In this document: one piece after another, positions 1 to 5,577 of the stretch
Layout: each line of letters starts with the position of its first letter
How positions within the stretch are numbered: position 1 is the first letter of the stretch
Origin: Burkholderiaceae bacterium
Lineage (GTDB): Bacteria; Pseudomonadota; Gammaproteobacteria; Burkholderiales; Burkholderiaceae
Direction: 5' to 3'
Length of the DNA stretch: 7,081 nt
NCBI GenBank assembly: GCA_025458735.1
Contig: JALORV010000291.1
Coordinates: 1-7,081 of the forward strand
Position numbers and translations under genes: made by a program
The notes under the pieces: generated by a model
The model's database searches: none
What the model was told of the DNA's origin: nothing
Seen by the model: only the letters and a program-made list of their open reading frames with translations

Positions 1-231
1 GGCCGCGACGAGATCGTGAGCCCGGTGCAGGCCGGTGACCGCGGCGCCGAGCTTTGCGAATACCGGTGTGACGAGGTCGACGTAGTCGTAGTGCGTGCGG
101 GTGACCGCAGCATAGGGAATGAACAGAACCTCGCTGACAGAAGTCGGGAGGAACTCCCGCAGCCAGCCTTCGGCATGCTCCAGATAGCCCTTGCCGTCCG
201 TGCTTGAATTGCTGAGAAGCAGCAGTCGCAT
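1..231 (-). CDS. pepE: Peptidase E (alpha-aspartyl dipeptidase), N-terminal 77 residues, cut by window edge
   Basis: PepE is a cytoplasmic serine peptidase of family S51 that cleaves dipeptides with N-terminal aspartate. The reading frame starts at ATG 231-229 and stays open to base 1. The first residues, MRLLLLSNSS, followed by GKGYLEHA, VLFIPYAAVT and GAAVTGLHR, match the N-terminus of E. coli PepE (MELLLLSNST, GKAWLEHA, VFIPFAGVT, NVTGIHR) along its whole length as I remember that sequence. The catalytic serine lies further on and is outside the window. An AAGGAG ribosome site at 243-238, six bases before the ATG, fixes the start. It lies 38 nt downstream of frdB on the same strand with no convincing terminator between, so it may be the last gene of the frd transcript; its metabolic role is not obviously linked. 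Confidence 0.9.
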   Translation of the reverse strand, partial: MRLLLLSNSSTDGKGYLEHAEGWLREFLPTSVSEVLFIPYAAVTRTHYDYVDLVTPVFAKLGAAVTGLHRAHDLVAA

Positions 232-269
232 CGCGCGCTCCTTGCGGGTTTTCGCCCGCCGGTGGACGC

Positions 270-947
270 CTACTTCAGGCCTTCGCCGACCATCTTCCGC
301 CTCACGAAGGCAATCTGCGTCTGCAGCGGCAGGTCCTTCGGGCAGACGTCATGACAACCCAGCAGCGACATGCAGCCGAAGACTCCGCTGTCGTCGCCGA
401 TCACTTCGTAGTAGTCCGCGTCGCTGCGGTCGTCGCGCGGATCGAGCCGGAAACGGGCGATCTTGTTGATGCCGACTGCGCCGATGAAGTCGTCGCGCAT
501 GCGCGCGGTGCCGCAGGCCGACACGCAGCAGCCGCACTCGATGCAGCGGTTGCCGGTGTTGACCGACAGGTCGCCGATCAGCTCGAACACCGGCAGCGGG
601 GCCAGCGTGATCTCCGGGCCGACGTCCTTCGCCAGGGTGCGGCAGGCGAGGCCCGGACGGCCGTTGATGACCATCGCGCAGCTGCCGCAGATGCCGGCGC
701 GGCAGACGAAGTCGAACTGCAGCGACGGGTCGAGCTTCTCGCGGATTTCCGAGAGCGCGATGAACAGCGTCATTCCGTCGGTCTGCTCCAGCTCGTAGGT
801 CTGCAGGTGCGGAACGCTGCCCGGATCGGCGGGGTTGTAGCGCATCACATGGAACTTCAGCATTGTTCCGTTGCCCACCTTCCCGGCATCGCCGGTGCCA
901 GCGCGCGGCACGACCTTGATCGTCTTCTCCATCGTCGCTGCCGTCAT
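270..947 (-). CDS. frdB: Fumarate reductase iron-sulfur subunit FrdB, with an in-frame internal deletion
   Basis: FrdB carries electrons from the cytochrome b anchor to the FAD of FrdA through three iron-sulfur clusters. All cluster cysteines are present: C82, C87, C90, C102 for [2Fe-2S]; C135, C138, C141, C202 for [4Fe-4S]; C145, C192, C198 for [3Fe-4S]. The pattern (CRAGICGSC, CIECGCC, CHDVCPK) is that of Wolinella FrdB. The odd point is the join LSVNTG-NRCIECG at residues 127-139: Wolinella FrdB has about 40 more residues between the same landmarks, forming the helical linker that joins the plant-ferredoxin domain to the C-terminal domain. The chosen ATG overlaps the frdA stop (ATGA) and has GGAGG five bases upstream, giving about 25 more N-terminal residues than Wolinella; Met29 would be the Wolinella-like start but has a weaker ribosome site. 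Family assignment is secure; whether the product can fold is doubtful. Confidence 0.9.
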   Translation of the reverse strand: MTAATMEKTIKVVPRAGTGDAGKVGNGTMLKFHVMRYNPADPGSVPHLQTYELEQTDGMTLFIALSEIREKLDPSLQFDFVCRAGICGSCAMVINGRPGLACRTLAKDVGPEITLAPLPVFELIGDLSVNTGNRCIECGCCVSACGTARMRDDFIGAVGINKIARFRLDPRDDRSDADYYEVIGDDSGVFGCMSLLGCHDVCPKDLPLQTQIAFVRRKMVGEGLK

Positions 948-2810
948 GCTGCCCTCCGTCCGGATGCCTGCATCGGCTCATCGATGCGCTCGTTGCGACC
1001 CCGCAGCCGCGGCGGCAGCAGCTGCTCGTACGGCATCAACGCCTGCTGGCGGGCGAAGCGATCGCTGATCTTCTCCTTGACCGCTTCCACCTCCGCGAGG
1101 CGCGCCGGCGTGTCCGGATGATCGACATAGTCCTTGGCACCATAGCCGCGCCAGCCGGGCGGCAGTTCCATTTTCCGTACGTCCAGTGGCTCGTAGGCGA
1201 GCGTGGGCAGCGTGTCGGTGTCACTCTTCCACGTCGCCAGCGTGCGCTTGAGCCACTCGGCGTCGTTGCGTCGCGGATGATCCTGGCGGAAGTGCGCGCC
1301 GCGGCTCTCGGTGCGCACCAGCGCACCATAGGCCACCGTCACGGCAAGCTTGAGCATCATCTGCGTGCGATAGGCGGTCACGAGCTCGGGGTTGACGCCC
1401 GGCGACCGTGAGCGCAGCCCGATGCTGCGACTGCGCACCAGCAGCTTCTGCAGTTCGTCGACGGCGGATTCCAGGTCTTCGCCGCGGCGGAAGATGCCCA
1501 CCTTCGCTGTCATGATCTCCTGCATGCGCTGCTTGAGCGCGCTGGCGTCCTCGCTGCCGGTCGACAGCAGGATGCCGTTCAGCCGCGCCTGTTCGCGCTG
1601 CATGAACCACGTACGACTCCGGTCGGGATGTTGACGTCGTTCTCCGGCCGGTCGCAGAAGTCGGCGATGAACTCCCCGACGATCATGCCCGCCACCACGG
1701 TCTCCGCGACCGAGTTGCCGCCCAGCCGGTTGAAGCCGTGCATGTCCCAGCAGGCGGCCTCGCCGGCAGCGAACAGTCCCTTCAGCGCCGGGCTCTCGCC
1801 GGTGTGATTGGTGCGCACGCCGCCCATCGTGTAGTGCTGCGCCGGCCGCACCGGGATCATCTCGCGGGTCGGGTCGACCCCGAGGAAGTACTTGCAGATG
1901 TCGAAGACTTCGCGCAGGTTGCGATGGATGTGGGCATCGCCGAGCAGTGTGATGTCGAGCCAGATGTGCTCGCCGAAGCGCGACTTGACGCCCTTGCCCT
2001 TGGCGATGTGTTCTTCCATGCGGCGGCTGACGACGTCGCGGCTGGCGAGTTCCTTCTTCTCGGGCTCGTAGTCCGGCATGAAGCGGTGACCGTCGGCGTC
2101 CTTCAGCAGGCCGCCGTCGCCGCGGCAGCCTTCGGTGACCAGGATGCCGGCCGGGAAGATTCCCGTCGGGTGGAACTGCACCGCCTCCATGTTGCCCAGG
2201 GCAGCCACACCGGTCTCAAGCGCGATTGCATGGCCGATGCCTTCGCAGATCACCGCGTTGGTCGTCACGCGATAAAGACGACCCGCGCCGCCGGTGGCGA
2301 TGGCCGTGGCCTTGGCCACGTAGGCCGTCAGTTCTCCGCTGATGAGGTTGCGCACCACCGCGCCGTAGCAGCGACCGGCGTCATGGATGAGCGCCAGCGC
2401 CTCCGTGCGCTCGTGAACGGGAATGGCCGCAGCGATCGTCTGGTCGCCGACCGCCTGCAGCATGGCGTGGCCGGTGCCGTCGGCGACATAGCAGGTGCGC
2501 CACTTCTTGGTGCCACCGAAGTCGCGCTGCGCAACGGTGCCATGCGCTTCGTCGCGTTCGGTGATGGTGACCCGCTGGCCGTTGATGACGACGGTGCGGT
2601 CGCCCTTGCGCACGCGGCTCCACGGCACGCCCCACGCTGCGAGCTCGCGCACCGCCTTATGCCGCCCTGCGCGGCCTTGCTGTGCGAACGCTTCGGCGGC
2701 ACCAGCGACAGGATGATCGCGTTGTGCCCGCGACGCTTGGCGGCGATCGCCATGCGCAGGCCGGCCAGCCCGCCGCCGATCACCAGCACATCGGTATAGA
2801 CGACGTTCAC
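944..2810 (-). pseudogene. frdA: Fumarate reductase flavoprotein FrdA, broken by a deletion and a second frameshift
   Basis: FrdA binds FAD covalently and reduces fumarate to succinate on the cytoplasmic side. Three collinear pieces in different frames together make the protein. Piece 1 starts at GTG 2810, overlapping the frdC stop by 4 nt, and has the dinucleotide motif GGGLAG and [10 protein letters not shown], with His43 the expected FAD-linked histidine. After Gly50 the sequence jumps to [13 protein letters not shown] in another frame, omitting what in Wolinella FrdA is about residues 52-94. Piece 2 (about 2658-1612) holds the active-site motifs [24 protein letters not shown] and GFNRLGGNS, corresponding to His257, Arg301, His369 and Arg404 in Wolinella numbering. 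Near 1609-1611 one base appears to be missing, and piece 3, from [12 protein letters not shown] to the stop at 944, is the helical and C-terminal domain. Repairing both lesions gives about 665 residues, near the Wolinella length of 656. No other in-frame stop is seen, so decay is recent or the lesions are sequence errors. Confidence 0.9.
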
Positions 2811-3625
2811 GGTTGCTTCTCCTTAAGCCAGAACGGCCACCACGCAGGCGGCGCGGCGGTGGGCGGCTCCTGCAGCCAGGCCGGCACGTAGCGCACGCCG
2901 GGGTTGAACCGATGCTCGTAACCGATCTTCATGTACGCGGCCAGGGTCGTGAGTCCCAGCACGATGAAGAACGCCGACAGCGCCCACTTGAGCTTCTTCA
3001 GCTTCCTGCGCGTGGCGTTGGGGTCCGGTCCATCGAACCACCCCCACTTGACCGCCAGCCGGTACAGGCCGATGCCGCCGTGCAGTTCGACCGCGAACAG
3101 CAGCACCAGGTAGAGCGGCCACCAGCGGCCGCTCCAGACCCGGTCGGCCGACTCGAAGGGGCCGATCAGCCCCGGGTGCATCATCATCTGGTACAGGTGC
3201 ACCGACGCGAGGAAGAACATCGCGAAGCCGGTGACCACCTGCCACCACCACAGCGTGGTGTCCTCGTGATGCATCATCGACATGTGCGAGCGGTAGGCAC
3301 GCACCTGCGCGTAGTTGATCGGAAACTTTCGCAGCGCAAGGCCGGCATGGGCGATGAACAGGATGAACACGGTCGCAACGACCACCGACACGATCCCCGG
3401 GTAGGCACGACCGAACAGGAAGTAGCCCTCGAACATCTTCGTGATGGCCCACATCGCGTCGTAGCCGAGCAGGATCGACGACACGAAGAACATGTGGACC
3501 CACATGAAGAGGCCCAGGATCAGGCCGCTCGCGCTCTGCGCGAAGTCGAGCCGTGCCGGCCAGCGGCTCTTTAGGGCACGACGCGGGATGGCTGCGCCCG
3601 GGAGGGCTGGGTGAGTGGCACTCAT
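2807..3625 (-). CDS. frdC: Fumarate reductase diheme cytochrome b membrane anchor FrdC
   Basis: FrdC anchors the complex in the inner membrane and oxidises menaquinol through two b hemes. The 272-residue product aligns almost without gaps to Wolinella FrdC (256 residues): [45 protein letters not shown] and [13 protein letters not shown] are hallmark stretches. His44, His93, His143 and His182 (heme ligands), Glu66 (the E-pathway proton residue) and Glu180 (menaquinol site) fall at the same numbers as in Wolinella. Five membrane segments are visible at about 29-52, 76-97, 125-149, 168-193 and 213-233. The tail after 240 is longer than in Wolinella and rich in Pro and Trp. The start is ATG 3625 with GGGAG six bases upstream; the frame is open further up to 3751, but that would run through the operators and adds residues with no family counterpart. 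It is the first gene of frdCAB and overlaps frdA by GTGA. Confidence 0.95.
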   Translation of the reverse strand: MSATHPALPGAAIPRRALKSRWPARLDFAQSASGLILGLFMWVHMFFVSSILLGYDAMWAITKMFEGYFLFGRAYPGIVSVVVATVFILFIAHAGLALRKFPINYAQVRAYRSHMSMMHHEDTTLWWWQVVTGFAMFFLASVHLYQMMMHPGLIGPFESADRVWSGRWWPLYLVLLFAVELHGGIGLYRLAVKWGWFDGPDPNATRRKLKKLKWALSAFFIVLGLTTLAAYMKIGYEHRFNPGVRYVPAWLQEPPTAAPPAWWPFWLKEKQP

Positions 3626-3666
3626 GGAGGTCTCCCGCCGGTTGGCGCGCTGCTGGCGCGTCGGAT

Positions 3667-3679
3667 GGGGGCCATTGTT
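3667..3679 (-). promoter_or_regulatory. Predicted frdC -10 element and transcription start
   Basis: On the minus strand AACAAT (3679-3674) matches TATAAT at four of six positions including the conserved A2 and T6. A start about seven bases on, near 3667, leaves a leader of about 42 nt before the frdC ATG and puts FNR box 1 about 41 bp upstream. There is no good -35 hexamer at normal spacing, as expected of an activator-dependent promoter. Confidence 0.45.
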
Positions 3680-3700
3680 CTCGCCGAGGCGACCGCCGCA

Positions 3701-3714
3701 TTGACAAGCGTCAA
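3701..3714. promoter_or_regulatory. FNR/Anr/FixK-type box 1 (frdC-proximal)
   Basis: TTGAC-AAGC-GTCAA is a perfect dyad that fits the relaxed family pattern TTGAY-N4-RTCAA bound by oxygen-responsive Crp/FNR regulators. Near-symmetric flanks CCGCCG (3693-3698) and CGGCGG (3715-3720) extend it. Its centre, 3707.5, is about 41 bp from the predicted frdC transcription start, the spacing used by class II FNR activation. Binding itself is inferred. Confidence 0.7.
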
Positions 3715-3725
3715 CGGCGGGAAGC

Positions 3726-3754
3726 CGCATGGTGCAATGCGCAGTCACCATGCG
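3726..3754. promoter_or_regulatory. Perfect 9-bp-arm interrupted palindrome, candidate operator
   Basis: CGCATGGTG (3726-3734) and CACCATGCG (3746-3754) are exact reverse complements around an 11-nt centre. The dyad axis, 3740, is exactly midway between the centres of the two FNR-like boxes. It resembles an operator for a dimeric regulator rather than a terminator, since it lies upstream of both predicted promoters and has no T tract. I do not recognise the regulator family from the arm sequence. Confidence 0.5.
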
Positions 3755-3765
3755 ATCGATCCCGG

Positions 3766-3779
3766 TTGACGGCGATCAA
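3766..3779. promoter_or_regulatory. FNR/Anr/FixK-type box 2 (kor-proximal)
   Basis: TTGAC-GGCG-ATCAA matches the FNR consensus TTGAT-N4-ATCAA at nine of ten fixed positions. It lies inside a longer perfect dyad, CCGGTTGA (3762-3769) with TCAACCGG (3776-3783). For class II activation the rightward start would be near 3814, with CACGAT at 3802-3807 as a weak -10 (three of six matches); ATTAAT at 3815-3820 is a better hexamer but at the wrong spacing. The box is clear; the exact promoter is not. Confidence 0.75.
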
Positions 3780-3822
3780 CCGGCGCCGTCCATTCGACTG
3801 CCACGATGCGCCTCATTAATTA

Positions 3823-3844
3823 AGCGCCGCGCTTTGACGGCGCT
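3823..3844 (+). other. Leader hairpin 1 upstream of korA
   Basis: AGCGCCG (3823-3829) and CGGCGCT (3838-3844) are perfect complements around an 8-nt loop, giving a stable G+C-rich stem in the predicted leader of the rightward transcript. There is no following T run, so it is not a standard terminator. It may protect the 5' end or be an operator. Confidence 0.5.
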
Positions 3845-3857
3845 GGGTCACAGACCC
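3845..3857 (+). other. Leader hairpin 2, abutting the korA ribosome site
   Basis: GGGTC-ACA-GACCC forms a 5-bp stem with a 3-nt loop. It begins on the base after hairpin 1 ends and finishes one base before the GAGGGAG ribosome-binding stretch (3859-3865) of korA. The tandem arrangement could stack and influence translation start; this is inference from base pairing only. Confidence 0.45.
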
Positions 3858-3867
3858 CGAGGGAGCG

Positions 3868-5574
3868 ATGCTGCAGGTGCGCATTCACGGTCGTGGCGGC
3901 CAGGGCGTAGTGTCCGGCGCCGAGGTGCTCGCCGTCGCGGCCTTCCTCGAAGGTCGCCATGCCCAGGCCTTTCCCAGCTTCGGCTCTGAGCGCATGGGAG
4001 CGCCGGTGATGGCGTTCTGCCGCATCGACGACCGCCCGATCCGCCTGCGGGAGCCGGTCATGGAACCCGATGCGCTGATCGTGCAGGACCCCACGCTGCT
4101 GCACCAGGTCGATCTGTTCAACGGGCTTCGCGACAGCGGTGTCGTCCTGATCAACTCCACTCGCCCGGTCGAGGACATGGGGCTGGGCGGCCTGAGCGAA
4201 CGGCTGCCGCAGGTTCGACTGGTGGCACTGGCGGCCACCGAGATCGCGATGCGCCACGTCGGGCGTCCCGTCCCGAACGTGCCGCTGCTGGCTGCCTTTG
4301 CGGCCGTCACCGGACTGTCCATGCTTAAGCAGATCGAGGGCTCGCGGGCGGTCGCCGAAGCCATCGCGCTGGCGCGCCCGCAGGTGATCTGCGCCTATCC
4401 GATCACGCCGCAGACGCACATCGTCGAAGGCCTCGGCGAGATGGTGAAGTCGGGCGAGCTCGGCGGCTGCGAATTCATCAACGTGGAGTCGGAGTTCGCC
4501 GCGCTGTCACTGGCGATCGGCGCGTCGGCGACCGGTGCCCGGACCTACACGGCGACCAGCAGCCAGGGGCTGCTCTTCATGGCCGAGGCGGTCTACAACG
4601 CCGCCGGGCTCGGCCTGCCGATCGTGATGACGATCGGTAACCGCGCGATCGGGGCGCCGATCAATATATGGAACGACCACTCGGACAGCATGTCGATGCG
4701 CGACTCCGGGTGGATCCAGCTGCACGCCGAGACCAACCAGGAGGCGCTCGACCTGCACATCCAGGCCTTCCGGCTGGCCGAGACGCTGTCGGTGCCGGTG
4801 ATGGTCTGCATGGACGGCTTCATCCTGACGCACGCGGTGGAACGCGTCGACATGCCGACCCAGGTCGAGGTCGACAGCTACCTGCTGCCGTTCGAGCCGC
4901 GCCAGGTGCTCGATCCGCGCGAGCCGGTCAGCATGGGCGCGATGGTCGGACCGGAGGCCTTCACCGAAGTCCGCTATCTGGCGCATCACAAGCAGCTGCG
5001 CGCGCTCGAGCTGATACCTCAGCTGGCCGAGGAGTTCGAGCTGCGCTTCGGCCGCAGCGCGGGCGGCCTGCTGCGTACCTATCGAGCGGACGACGCCGAG
5101 ACCATCGTGGTCGCGCTCGGCTCGGTCAATGGCACGGTGCAGGAAGTCGTCGATGCCATGCGCGCCGAGGGCGCGAGCATCGGGTCGGTGACGCTGACCG
5201 CGTTCCGTCCCTTCCCGCTCGACGCGCTGCGCGCCGCGATCGGCCACGCGAAGCGCGTCGTGGTGCTCGAGAAGAGCCTCGCGCTCGGCCTCGGCGGAAT
5301 CCTGTCCGACGGCGTGCGCAAGGCGCTGTCGGGCATCCAGCTCAAGGGTTACACGGTGATCGCCGGGCTGGGCGGCCGCAGCATCACACGGGCGTCCCTG
5401 CGCAAGCTGTTCGAGGCGGCGCAGCGCGAGGAACTCGAAGCCGTCACCTTCCTCGACCTCAACACACCGGTGGTGGAGCGCGAACTGATCCGCGAACGGC
5501 TGCAGCGGCGCAGCGGGCCGACCGCCGAATCGGTGCTGCGCCAGCTCGGCACCGTCGCTTCGGGCATCGGCTAG
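3868..5574 (+). CDS. korA: 2-oxoacid:acceptor oxidoreductase, fused gamma-alpha subunit (2-oxoglutarate type likely)
   Basis: This subunit, with the beta subunit, oxidises a 2-oxoacid and CoA to acyl-CoA and CO2 using thiamine diphosphate and low-potential electron carriers. Residues 1 to about 150 are the gamma domain, with HGRGGQGVV at 7-15, GRHAQAFPSFGSERMGAPV at 29-47 and EPDALIVQD. Residues 152-568 are the alpha part: AYPITPQT (176-183), INVESEFAA with Glu209, TSSQGLLFMAEA, and NRAIGAPINIWNDHSD with Arg259, which probably match the cofactor- and substrate-contacting Glu64 and Arg114 of Desulfovibrio PFOR. The C-terminal alpha domain runs from about 410. Gamma parts alone are usually 180-190 residues, so about 35 residues of the gamma C-terminus seem absent at the fusion. 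ATG 3868 has GAGGGAG just upstream. No ferredoxin-like delta domain is seen. Size (about 62 kDa) and partners fit Azoarcus evansii KorA; pyruvate or branched-chain substrates cannot be excluded. Confidence 0.88.
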   Translation: MLQVRIHGRGGQGVVSGAEVLAVAAFLEGRHAQAFPSFGSERMGAPVMAFCRIDDRPIRLREPVMEPDALIVQDPTLLHQVDLFNGLRDSGVVLINSTRPVEDMGLGGLSERLPQVRLVALAATEIAMRHVGRPVPNVPLLAAFAAVTGLSMLKQIEGSRAVAEAIALARPQVICAYPITPQTHIVEGLGEMVKSGELGGCEFINVESEFAALSLAIGASATGARTYTATSSQGLLFMAEAVYNAAGLGLPIVMTIGNRAIGAPINIWNDHSDSMSMRDSGWIQLHAETNQEALDLHIQAFRLAETLSVPVMVCMDGFILTHAVERVDMPTQVEVDSYLLPFEPRQVLDPREPVSMGAMVGPEAFTEVRYLAHHKQLRALELIPQLAEEFELRFGRSAGGLLRTYRADDAETIVVALGSVNGTVQEVVDAMRAEGASIGSVTLTAFRPFPLDALRAAIGHAKRVVVLEKSLALGLGGILSDGVRKALSGIQLKGYTVIAGLGGRSITRASLRKLFEAAQREELEAVTFLDLNTPVVERELIRERLQRRSGPTAESVLRQLGTVASGIG

Positions 5575-5577
5575 GCC

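Larger units (their letters stand above)
3626..3867. promoter_or_regulatory. Divergent control region between frdCAB and the 2-oxoacid oxidoreductase operon
   Basis: This 242-bp stretch has no credible gene and is the only sizeable intergenic space in the window. It carries two FNR-like boxes, a 9-bp-arm dyad centred between them, a plausible frdC -10 element, and two adjacent hairpins in the leader of the rightward operon; these are listed separately. The layout implies that both operons are controlled together by oxygen or redox state. Confidence 0.85.

Noticed and set aside
244..259. GCGGG/CCCGC hairpin between frdB and pepE as a terminator
   Set aside because: Only a 5-bp stem, no T tract downstream on the transcribed strand, and it sits right against the pepE ribosome site; read-through is more likely.
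351..1121. 256-codon plus-strand open frame opposite frdB and the end of frdA
   Set aside because: No family similarity seen, and it overlaps conserved cluster-binding sequence on the other strand.
2600..2700. Programmed frameshifting to join the frdA pieces
   Set aside because: No slippery heptamer or downstream structure stands out, and a shift would not restore the missing 43 residues or explain the second break at 1609-1611.
1738..2799. 353-codon plus-strand open frame opposite frdA
   Set aside because: Low-complexity Ala/Asp/Val/His-rich translation typical of antisense to a G+C-rich gene; the minus strand holds unmistakable FrdA motifs.
3701..3738. TTGACA at 3701-3706 as a sigma-70 -35 element for rightward transcription
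   Set aside because: The hexamer is perfect, but no acceptable -10 occurs at 16-18 bp; the nearest candidate, TGCAAT (3733-3738), is 26 bp away. It is better read as half of the FNR-like dyad.
3626..3751. Upstream extension of frdC to an ATG at 3751
   Set aside because: The extra 42 residues have no counterpart in FrdC, would run through FNR box 1, and the ATG at 3625 has a good ribosome site and matches the Wolinella start region.
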